Shown one piece after another: positions 17,070 through 24,804 of a DNA stretch of 64,000 nucleotides. A program made the translations under genes and the position numbers. How positions within the stretch are numbered: the stretch's first letter is position 1; each line of letters begins with the position of its first letter. This DNA comes from an uncultured Aeriscardovia sp. (lineage in GTDB: Bacteria > Actinomycetota > Actinomycetes > Actinomycetales > Bifidobacteriaceae), in the NCBI GenBank assembly GCA_903789525.1, contig CAIFER010000001.1, positions 1,054,001-1,118,000 on the forward strand, in the 5' to 3' direction. The notes under the pieces were generated by a model. That model did no database searches. It saw only the letters and a program-made list of their open reading frames with translations, and had not been told where the DNA came from.

Positions 17070-19820
17070 ATGAGCATGAGCACTGACGCTACTGTGGCCA
17101 CCATCTGTGTGAGAAGAGCAGATATCGAAGCAGCTTCCCACAACGTTCACGGGCTGACTTTTAAAGGGTTTGGAGTTCTCTCAGCAAATTCAACGAGTAC
17201 ACTCCTGCCTGATTACCGCACCTACCATCCCCACGCATATTGGCACATGATGCGCGTTCTCTTTGCCGGCAGTCATCCGCTGTTTAACCTGATCAAAATC
17301 GAAATGGGGAATGACCGCAATAATTCCACAGGTGCATGCCCATGCACAATGCGTCGGAGGGACGAAGTGCCGAATGTTCGCCGCGAATTTGCTTTTCGCA
17401 TGGCCGCCGACGCAAATTCCGTTGCCGACCAGCCCGTCAAAGTCAGTTTTTTACGCTGGAAACGCCCATCATGGGTCACCACTGATCGCGATCAGTACAT
17501 TTGGTTTAAAAATACGGCTCTGATCGCTTACCGCACGTACGGGTACATGGTCGATTCCATTAATCCTGATGCCAACGAGACGCGCAATCCCGATAGCAGC
17601 TTGTATCGCCGGTTTGCTCACTGGCTGCGCACAGATGAGACGGGATATGAGGGAACGGGTGCGAACGATCCTCAGCAAGGATTTTCGTCACCTGAAGAAC
17701 GACAGCTATTCCATCGCATCCGCGTGATTGCAGCTGATTGCGTCGGTACGCCTCCTGTGTCTTTCGGTGATGAGATGACCCACAATCCTGATATGACACG
17801 TGCTGTCGATATCGTCGGATTCCACTATTCAGATGCCGATGACGAACATGGCAATTACACGCAGCTCGCCGATTCAGATCAAGCAGAAATCTGGATGTCA
17901 GAAGGTCAAGCCACTTTCGGGACATCTGCCAATCGCCCATCCGCCTTACCATCGCACGGTTTAGCAGGCCCGGGAAGTGCTCTGGAGATGGCTGATTGGC
18001 TGACCACCGGCTTTACCCTCTCTCGCCGGACTCTTGCTCTATACCAACCGGCAATTGGCGCTTGCTATGACGGAACACAATATTCATCAAAAGAACTGGT
18101 CAGCGCCAGAGATCCGTGGAGCGGCTGGATTTACTACGATGCCGGGCTCGCCGTCCTCGCTCATTTTGCTCGATTTGCCCGTCTCGGATGGGAAAACTCG
18201 TCCAACAGCGCTGGCATTTGGCGAGCGATCCCACAGGCGTCCTTCTCGCCATACGACGGCGGAAATCCTCCTCATCTTGCCGATCACAGTACCGCAACTC
18301 CTCTGTCGTGGATGACGCTTGCCTCCCCTGATGCTCGCAATTTCTCAACAGTTTTCGTCAATGAATCTGATCGGGCGCGGACGGTGCGCATCGCCACTGA
18401 TCACTGCGATTCCGCTCAGCATTCGTTATATGTGTGGCAGACTCGTGCGGCGAGCGAAGGCGAACCGTATGATGCCCACTATCTCGAAAAGATCGGAACA
18501 GTTCAGCCGACTTCCGCATCCGAACAGCCAGACCGTTCGCTCTTAGACTGTTCTCTCTACCGCATTCACCTTGCGCCACACTCTATTGCGACGGTGACAA
18601 CCCTTGATCTGACAGGCGACCAGGTCGGGCATCTTCCTCACACGCGCGATACGACTCGAGCGACGGGAAATCAACCATCCGACCGACCTGTTCTGGCCAA
18701 CTGGCCGACCTCCTCTTCGTCTTCTCACGTTCTCTACGCAGATGATTTCAACTATGCGAGCTCTGCCTCGAACCACGATGACGGTCATTCAATCCGATTT
18801 GCTCAGCCAATCAACGGCGCCTTTGAAGCAGTCACCACGCAAGACGGTGCAGATGGCAAGACTGGCGCACACACGTGCATTATGCGCCAACAAATCACTC
18901 AAGACATGGTCGCAGACGCCTGGAACGACGGCGATCCGCTTCTCCTCATCGGGGATGGACGGTGGCTGAACTATCGGCTTAGCGTTGATATCAGGTTCGA
19001 GCACACCGAGCACGCCGATCAGCACGATTGTGCCGGGGAAAATTGTGCCGGAGAGTATGCATCTGTAGGTGCTCACCAGTATCGAGGCTCAGGAAACTGC
19101 CAGGGAACATCGGCCGTCGAGTTTCGCATTTATGCGTCAGGAGCGTGGGAACTACTGCACTACGGCACCACGGAACAGGAAGGGCTCTTGCCGTCTGGGT
19201 TTGATCCGTGTCAATGGCATCGCTGTGTTCTGACAATTGATGAGAGCAATAACGCGCGCATCACCGTCGATGGAAAACCTCTCGCCTCACGCAGTCACTC
19301 AGGGTGCAACGACTATGGATTTGGCCGCATCGCGCTCGGCAGCTCCTTTGATGCTGTCGATTTCGCACACCTTTCCGTCACCTCTGACTCGCCCTCGCCC
19401 TTCTACTCTCACCTCATCGATGACATGCACGTGCTCAATTGGGATGGCGGCCCGAATGTGTTGAGCTATTCAGGTCAGTGGCATCGCGCTTTTGGACAAG
19501 ACATGTACACAATTGGGCGCACTCTCTCGTGGACGAACCAACCGCACGCAAGTCTGTCCTGCACATTTACAGGCACAGGTCTTGACTTCATTGGGCTGAG
19601 CGAAAATGCTGTCATCGCCCTGCGAGCTGATGGGCAACCGGTCGGCGAACATCTGGTCCACTCTTCAGGAGAACGGCCGTGCATTATGTCAATTCGAGGG
19701 CTCGCACCAGGGACCCACACCGCGTCGATCACTCTCGTTCACCCCGGTTCGTCTTCAGCGAATGAGAGGGCTTTGACTATCGATGCGATTGGAGTCGTGG
19801 CCTCAGCTCAGTCAGAGTGA
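17070..19820 (+). CDS. Glycoside hydrolase family 59-like (galactocerebrosidase-type) enzyme
   Basis: About 916 residues, no signal peptide. The catalytic part resembles GH59: GLTFKGFGVLSANSTSTLLPDY, FNLIKIEMGNDRNNSTG, RWKRPSWV. A likely acid/base Glu is in DANETRN (about 167) and a likely nucleophile is in IWMSEGQATFG (about 276), with ARDPWSGW after. From about residue 560 come beta-sandwich modules (LamG/DUF1080-like, then a C-terminal galactose-binding-like domain with WDGGPNVLSYSGQWHRAFGQ). It probably cleaves beta-galactosides such as galactan fragments or glycolipid head groups. ATG 17076 is equally possible. The stop overlaps gluQ-RS by 13 bp, tail to tail. Family call moderately firm; substrate inferred. 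Confidence 0.78.
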   Translation: MSMSTDATVATICVRRADIEAASHNVHGLTFKGFGVLSANSTSTLLPDYRTYHPHAYWHMMRVLFAGSHPLFNLIKIEMGNDRNNSTGACPCTMRRRDEVPNVRREFAFRMAADANSVADQPVKVSFLRWKRPSWVTTDRDQYIWFKNTALIAYRTYGYMVDSINPDANETRNPDSSLYRRFAHWLRTDETGYEGTGANDPQQGFSSPEERQLFHRIRVIAADCVGTPPVSFGDEMTHNPDMTRAVDIVGFHYSDADDEHGNYTQLADSDQAEIWMSEGQATFGTSANRPSALPSHGLAGPGSALEMADWLTTGFTLSRRTLALYQPAIGACYDGTQYSSKELVSARDPWSGWIYYDAGLAVLAHFARFARLGWENSSNSAGIWRAIPQASFSPYDGGNPPHLADHSTATPLSWMTLASPDARNFSTVFVNESDRARTVRIATDHCDSAQHSLYVWQTRAASEGEPYDAHYLEKIGTVQPTSASEQPDRSLLDCSLYRIHLAPHSIATVTTLDLTGDQVGHLPHTRDTTRATGNQPSDRPVLANWPTSSSSSHVLYADDFNYASSASNHDDGHSIRFAQPINGAFEAVTTQDGADGKTGAHTCIMRQQITQDMVADAWNDGDPLLLIGDGRWLNYRLSVDIRFEHTEHADQHDCAGENCAGEYASVGAHQYRGSGNCQGTSAVEFRIYASGAWELLHYGTTEQEGLLPSGFDPCQWHRCVLTIDESNNARITVDGKPLASRSHSGCNDYGFGRIALGSSFDAVDFAHLSVTSDSPSPFYSHLIDDMHVLNWDGGPNVLSYSGQWHRAFGQDMYTIGRTLSWTNQPHASLSCTFTGTGLDFIGLSENAVIALRADGQPVGEHLVHSSGERPCIMSIRGLAPGTHTASITLVHPGSSSANERALTIDAIGVVASAQSE

Positions 19821-21004
19821 AGCTCGAATCGAGCTAAAAGACGTGCCGGATCAGCACGGATATCAGCTCGAGGAGTAGATCCGGAACCGTGCAATCGGCA
19901 GATGAGAGATTCCCAATCCAATGATTCCAGCAGATCTGTTGGTGTGCATGGTTCGAATCGCTGAACATCCCCGTGCGGCGGATCCGTCAGACCAAGAAGA
20001 GCAGCCACATAACCGATGACCGCGTCAGGTGGAACGTGATGGCGACGGAGCGTGTCTACCTCGAACGACTGGATGCGCTTTGCCATGCGCTGTCCGCTCG
20101 GATCACACAACAGTGGGATATGCGCGTATTCCGGAGCCTGCGCAGACGGGAATGCATCGGGTGCAGATGTGATGACCGGTTTTCTCCACTTCTGCGGATC
20201 CGTGAGACCTGCCTGAGACGCTAACACACAGTGCCGTACCCACGCTTGAATCGCGACAGATCGGAGCAAATCACGTCCACGCACGACTTGGTTGACGCCC
20301 TCAGCGAGATCATCGACAACGACCGCCAGCTGGTACGCAAAAAGCCCATCGCTACGCCGAATGACGATATCCCCGACTTGACGCGGCAAGTCCCATTCTT
20401 GTGGGCCGTACACAGCATCTGTAAACGAAATCGTCTGATCTGGGCTCCCCGGACGTGGAAAAGCTAGTCGAAGAGAATGCCGACGCTCACACTGCTGAGC
20501 AGACGCAGGAACAGTCGCAAAATGACGGCACGTTCCCGGATAGACAAAAAATCCATCAGACGATTGCGGCGCCGATGCCTCATGCAATTCCCGACGCGAG
20601 CAGAAACACGGGTAAACGAGCCGCTCGGGCACCGTGCTCTCCTGATGTGGCCATTGACGTGGCCATGCCATCCGCATGTGCTCGAAATTGTGAATTACAG
20701 ACGCGTACACGTCAAGGCGCTTGGACTGCCAGACCGGCGCGCCGTCCCAGTCCAATCCGAGCCAGTGCAAATCGTCCATTGTCCACTGATCGGCATCAGG
20801 CACATCGCGCGGCAGATCAATGTCTTCCAGTCGTAACACCACTTTTCCGGGGTGACGTGTTCCAGCGCCGACGTACTGCCCACCGATCGTGCGCCGGACT
20901 TTCGCTGCCAACCACGCGACGAGCATGGACGCAATATTCCCGAGGTGCAACCGACCAGTCGGGCTTGGGGCAAAGCGCCCGACGATACGAAAATCAGCTG
21001 TCAT
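19808..21004 (-). CDS. gluQ: Glutamyl-Q tRNA(Asp) synthetase
   Basis: 398 residues, longer than the roughly 300 of E. coli YadB. The class I HIGH-like signature is in APSPTGRLHLGNIASM (about 12-25). LRLEDIDLPR, YPCFCSRRE (Cys zinc-site region), WDLPRQVGDIVIRRSDGLFAYQLAVVVDD and VVRGRDLL are typical. The KMSKS region is GQRMAKR. It lacks the anticodon-binding domain of GltX, which marks it as GluQ-RS, acting on queuosine in tRNA-Asp. A tgt gene lies elsewhere in this window, consistent with queuosine use. The ATG overlaps the lplA stop (ATGA), so translation is coupled. Confidence 0.88.
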   Translation of the reverse strand: MTADFRIVGRFAPSPTGRLHLGNIASMLVAWLAAKVRRTIGGQYVGAGTRHPGKVVLRLEDIDLPRDVPDADQWTMDDLHWLGLDWDGAPVWQSKRLDVYASVIHNFEHMRMAWPRQWPHQESTVPERLVYPCFCSRRELHEASAPQSSDGFFVYPGTCRHFATVPASAQQCERRHSLRLAFPRPGSPDQTISFTDAVYGPQEWDLPRQVGDIVIRRSDGLFAYQLAVVVDDLAEGVNQVVRGRDLLRSVAIQAWVRHCVLASQAGLTDPQKWRKPVITSAPDAFPSAQAPEYAHIPLLCDPSGQRMAKRIQSFEVDTLRRHHVPPDAVIGYVAALLGLTDPPHGDVQRFEPCTPTDLLESLDWESLICRLHGSGSTPRADIRADPARLLARFELHSD

Positions 21005-22251
21005 TGAATGCGATCCGTCCACATCGGATTCGAGAACTTGACACGCGCGAGATGATGTGCCTGCTTAATTACCGTGGCCGGAAGTGCCGTCATCACATGG
21101 GCTCCAGCCGTCTTCTCAAGCCATCGTTCACATGCACGCATCAATGTTTCACGTGAAACACCGGACTGACTGCGAATCGGATCTACTCGTTTGGCCGCCG
21201 ACGTCACCGTATGTGCAGCGAGCTTGGCTCGTGCAGGGGTGAGAATCCGGTTCATTTTCGCCGCATTCATGTCGTACGCCATCGTTGTGTGATGTAAAAC
21301 AGCACCCGGCCATTTTTCAGACGGACGTGCGGGGAACCGCCGTTGAGCTGCTCCCCCGATCTTGCCAGCAGACGAAGCGATGTCATTGAGCGGAACGTGA
21401 CGAGCATCGATTCCTTGTGCCTGTAAAGCATGAATCATCCACGCTTCGCACACGATGTACGCTTGCTCGGCATTGAGACCGCGAATAAACGAAAGGGGAG
21501 CTGTCAGAGAATATGTGATCGTGTTGCCAGGCTCGACAAACATTGCCCCTCCGCCCGTGATCCGGCGGACAACACGCACGCCTTCTCGACGCGCCTGGGA
21601 AACATCGACTTCATGATGCAACGATTGGAACATCCCAATAATGACCGCAGGCGCACTCCATTGCCATAAACGAATGAGGGGCGGTAACGTGCCGTGCTGC
21701 GTTTCACGTGCAATCACTTCGTCAAGCGCCATCTGCATCGCCGGAGAATACGGATGCGCCAACGTGTGGTCGACATCGAGCAACCACACGCCCAGCTCGT
21801 TCCATCGCCGGCGAATCTCATCATCGGGAACGTCTGACAGGCCTGCGCGATCGGGCAAAAGACGATCTGGCAAAGGGAAAGATGAAGGCGAAACAGTGCG
21901 ACCGGTGATCGCCGCTACAACAGCGGCTGCGAACCCGAAGGCTGTCATTCCAATCACATGCACATGAGGGTGCGCGACTAGTGCACGAGTACAGCGCTCA
22001 CACAACTCACTGAGCAGAGAATCCACGGAGATACCTGCAATCGACGTTCCCGCGAGCGCGGATCCGAGGAAATCAAGATTCGGCTCTATCTCGCCAGATT
22101 CCGTCTCGCCAGCCTTCAGACCATCAGCCTCGAGCGAATAATCGCCGTCAAACTGCACGCGCAGCAAACGACCAGAATCTTCATCGATGACGAGCCGGGC
22201 GTTGACGAGCTTACCGCCCGGTTGTTTCAAAGAGCCGTTGCGATATGCCAT
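21001..22251 (-). CDS. lplA: Lipoate-protein ligase A family protein with N-terminal accessory domain
   Basis: 416 residues from ATG 22251 (GTG 22257 also possible). Residues 1-90 resemble the LplA C-terminal/accessory domain (NARLVIDEDSGRLLRVQFDGDYSLE), placed N-terminally. From about 150 the biotin/lipoyl ligase fold follows: VVRRITGGGAMFVEPGNTITYSL and SSAGKIGGAAQRR with the lipoyl-AMP Lys near 294. It attaches lipoate to carrier proteins. The GVSRET codons carry a perfect parS site. It overlaps gluQ by 4 bp. Bifidobacteria have few lipoylated enzymes, so the acceptor is worth identifying. Confidence 0.85.
   Translation of the reverse strand: MAYRNGSLKQPGGKLVNARLVIDEDSGRLLRVQFDGDYSLEADGLKAGETESGEIEPNLDFLGSALAGTSIAGISVDSLLSELCERCTRALVAHPHVHVIGMTAFGFAAAVVAAITGRTVSPSSFPLPDRLLPDRAGLSDVPDDEIRRRWNELGVWLLDVDHTLAHPYSPAMQMALDEVIARETQHGTLPPLIRLWQWSAPAVIIGMFQSLHHEVDVSQARREGVRVVRRITGGGAMFVEPGNTITYSLTAPLSFIRGLNAEQAYIVCEAWMIHALQAQGIDARHVPLNDIASSAGKIGGAAQRRFPARPSEKWPGAVLHHTTMAYDMNAAKMNRILTPARAKLAAHTVTSAAKRVDPIRSQSGVSRETLMRACERWLEKTAGAHVMTALPATVIKQAHHLARVKFSNPMWTDRIQ
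21145..21160. promoter_or_regulatory. parS centromere site (perfect 16-bp palindrome)
   Basis: Perfect TGTTTCACGTGAAACA inside lplA, encoding GVSRET on minus. Identical to the sites at 4891 and 51373. It is predicted ParB-binding DNA. Confidence 0.92.
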
Positions 22252-22399
22252 GCGCACCGTTCGTCATCTTCTTTCATTTCGGCTGCGATCAACGGCGAGT
22301 ACGTATTACGCGTATCCGTGGTACTCGTGATAGCGCTGATACCCGCATATCTGTAACATCGCTGATACCGCGATGCCGCTGTATATCCCGTATCTCGTT

Positions 22400-23671
22400 C
22401 TACTTCTCTTCTTGCAAAAGCGCACCAATGAGGTTGCGAAGTCGGCGAGTGAAGCCATCTGTGCCCGTATTGGCCTTCTGCACGCCGAGAAGAATCGTCG
22501 CATCCCACGCCGGAATGTTGCGAAAGTACGTGCCGAGCCAACCGTCCCAGCCGTACTCGCCCGGGGTGGAGATAAAGCTGGTGCGACCCGACTCGGTGAT
22601 CGTGCGCATGAAGCAGTTGTACCCGGTTCCAGACCATCCTTCTTCAAAATCTTGATGTTGAGCCGAAGTCAGACCATCTGTGCGCATGTACGTGACCGCT
22701 GCCGGAGAGAGGATCCGCTGGCCATTCCACACGCCGTTGTTGAGCAGCATCGTTGCAAAGTGCGCGTAGTCATCGAGAGTAGAAAGCAAACCTGCACCAC
22801 CCGACTGGAATGCTGGTTCGTGTGCCGCCTCGTAGTCGATGCCGAGGTTGTCCGGATGCAACGGGATGAGCTTCCCACGATTGGCAGGATCCATCGGGTT
22901 GTCAGGGTTTTCAAAGATATCAGCCAAACGATCACGACGCTCAGCTGGCACCCAGAACGCCGTCTCATACATGTCGAGCGGATCGAAAATATTCTCCTTG
23001 AGGAAATCACCAAACTTCTGGCCGCTCACCTTTTCGATGATTGCGCCCATGATGTCGGCAGATGTGCCGTACTCCCAATGAGAACCTGGCTGGAAGTGCA
23101 GAACCGTGCGACCCATGCGATCAGCGAACTCAGACGTCGTCATCTCGTGGTCCGTGCGAAGGCGGTGAATAATATCGTTAAAAATCACATTGACTTGCTG
23201 ACCTGCGAGATTCGCCATCGTCGGATACGGCAGTCCCGAAGTCATGGTGAGCAGATTACGAACGATGAGTGGGTGCGTCAGTGGCGCGGTTTCATCATCC
23301 TGCTGCGCCTGACCGTGGGCACCGCCCTTGGCACCGTCAGTGAAGAAGTCCGTCAGCGGCTTGGAATTCATGCTCTTGCATGCGCGCTGACCGGCAAACG
23401 ACGGCAAAATATCTCTGACCGGCTCTTCAAGATCAATGAGACCGCGTTCAACCAAAATCATGGCTGCCGCTGCCGTAATGGGCTTGGACTGTGAGAACAG
23501 TCGCAATACCGTCGAACGATCAAACGACTTCGTGCGCTGGGCATCGCGCTGACCGGCTGACACATCGTACACGACGTGCCCATGGCGCAAAACGAGGAGA
23601 TTGGCGCCATTCAGACGTCCGGCGTCAATCTCACGATCAATCAAGTTCTGGATCTGAAGTTCTGCTCGCAT
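22400..23671 (-). CDS. Serine hydrolase / beta-lactamase-family esterase (EstB-like)
   Basis: 423 residues. The serine-beta-lactamase fold has SxxK at SQSKPIT (about 62), a Tyr motif in WEYGTSADIMGAIIEKVSG, and GEYGWDGWLGT in the third-motif position, a pattern of EstB-type esterases rather than true beta-lactamases. No signal peptide, so it acts in the cytosol, probably on esters or peptides. ATG 23671 is preceded by GAAAGAAG; ATG 23695 is an alternative. It is a single gene. Substrate unknown. Confidence 0.88.
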   Translation of the reverse strand: MRAELQIQNLIDREIDAGRLNGANLLVLRHGHVVYDVSAGQRDAQRTKSFDRSTVLRLFSQSKPITAAAAMILVERGLIDLEEPVRDILPSFAGQRACKSMNSKPLTDFFTDGAKGGAHGQAQQDDETAPLTHPLIVRNLLTMTSGLPYPTMANLAGQQVNVIFNDIIHRLRTDHEMTTSEFADRMGRTVLHFQPGSHWEYGTSADIMGAIIEKVSGQKFGDFLKENIFDPLDMYETAFWVPAERRDRLADIFENPDNPMDPANRGKLIPLHPDNLGIDYEAAHEPAFQSGGAGLLSTLDDYAHFATMLLNNGVWNGQRILSPAAVTYMRTDGLTSAQHQDFEEGWSGTGYNCFMRTITESGRTSFISTPGEYGWDGWLGTYFRNIPAWDATILLGVQKANTGTDGFTRRLRNLIGALLQEEK

Positions 23672-23981
23672 GACTGCTGCTTCTTTCTTTCGCATCTTTC
23701 ACAGCTGCCTGCCCATACGCCGCGAACAACTATGTCCGCATCACGTCAGGCAACTGAGAGGACGACTACGGCATTCTCCTTTAACTTTACCGGTTCATAT
23801 GCCGTCAAATCTGCCAAACGAGCCAGTCGCCCTCTTGCATGCAAGCACGCGAGCAAGAACAAGAAAAGGAACAAGCAATACAGCCATACGATCCAGGACA
23901 TCAAGCCATCGACAGATCTATGGACAGAGACAGAACCGGACTACTTGAGCTTGACTACCGACTTTTAACTATGGCTTTTGA
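23672..23981. other. Intergenic region, no feature recognised
   Basis: 310 bp between the serine hydrolase start and the stop of the small Gln-rich membrane protein. Short open frames on plus lack ribosome sites. I see no convincing promoter pair, repeat or hairpin. Confidence 0.5.
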
Positions 23982-24425
23982 CTACTTTTCCTTCGTGGAA
24001 ACGAGGAGACACACGCCAGCGACGAGTGACACGAACAAGAGTGAGCAGACGCCGAAAGCGACACCGTTCGGCTTTGTTCCCTTGTAGATACCCCACGACG
24101 TGACGGTCATAGGAATCGTCCACGCCAGCGGAATGACGAGCCAACACGTGGAGATCAACGAAATAAGCATGAAAACAAATGCAACAAGACGAAGCGTTTG
24201 ATCGGTGCTGGACACGTAATACCTCATCGGACGAGGTTGCTCGTACGCCCCGTACGTTCCGTTAGTCCCATAATTTCCATTCATGGACGGTGATGAGGGT
24301 TGTTGCGGCGCACCGTACTGCTGTTGCTGCTGCCATGTTTGTTGTTGCGGTGCTTGCTGCTGCCACGGCTGCTGAGGCTGTGACTGTGGTTGTGGCTGCT
24401 GAGGATGATTATTCTGCTCGTCCAT
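23982..24425 (-). CDS. Small membrane protein with Gln/Pro-rich N-terminus
   Basis: 147 residues. Residues 1-65 are low-complexity Gln/Pro/Asn/Tyr. Two hydrophobic helices follow at about 78-112 and 118-142 (VAFVFMLISLISTCWLVIPLAWTIPMTV; GVAFGVCSLLFVSLVAGVCLLV). This two-helix, Q-rich layout is common in bifidobacterial hypotheticals of DUF4190-like or similar type. Function unknown. It is convergent with nothing and is a monocistron by spacing. Confidence 0.7.
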   Translation of the reverse strand: MDEQNNHPQQPQPQSQPQQPWQQQAPQQQTWQQQQQYGAPQQPSSPSMNGNYGTNGTYGAYEQPRPMRYYVSSTDQTLRLVAFVFMLISLISTCWLVIPLAWTIPMTVTSWGIYKGTKPNGVAFGVCSLLFVSLVAGVCLLVSTKEK

Positions 24426-24503
24426 GGCTATTCCCTCTCTTGATCTCTCGGGATCTCTTGTGATCTCTTGTGATCTGTATTATCCCACGGGCTTTCCCAA
24501 GAG

Positions 24504-24785
24504 TTAGAACACGAGGAATCTGCGCTCGCCTGAGATGATGGGAATATGTGTGAGCGTCACAGATTCAACATGCGACCACGATGGTCCGTGCGTAATTTCG
24601 TGATGCATCATTTCAAGTGCATCGTGAGAACCTTGCATCTCCAGCGACACTGAGCCGTCATCATTATTCCGTACCCAGCCGGTGACGTTCCACCGCCGAG
24701 CACGTTGAAGAACGAACCAGCGAAAGCCCACTCCCTGCACACGTCCACGAACGATGCACCGAAGACGGGCAATCGACTGGTTCAT
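24504..24785 (-). CDS. acyP: Acylphosphatase
   Basis: 93 residues, full length. It hydrolyses acyl phosphates such as carbamoyl or 1,3-bisphosphoglycerate forms. The catalytic Arg is in RGRVQGVGFRWFV and the catalytic Asn is in VTGWVRNNDDGSV. It begins 19 bp downstream of the cation ATPase stop, so it is likely in that operon. Acylphosphatases can hydrolyse the aspartyl-phosphate of P-type ATPases, which makes the pairing interesting, though this role here is inference. Confidence 0.93.
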   Translation of the reverse strand: MNQSIARLRCIVRGRVQGVGFRWFVLQRARRWNVTGWVRNNDDGSVSLEMQGSHDALEMMHHEITHGPSWSHVESVTLTHIPIISGERRFLVF

Positions 24786-24804
24786 TCTCCTGTCGCTTCT
24801 TTCG

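Noticed and set aside
19940-19970. GGTTCGAATCGC resembling a tRNA T arm
   Set aside because: No acceptor, D or anticodon stems around it; it lies in the coding part of the glutamyl-Q tRNA synthetase gene.
22373-23494. 373-codon open frame on plus, antisense to the serine hydrolase
   Set aside because: Composition and lack of motifs show it is an antisense shadow; the minus-strand hydrolase has its full active site.
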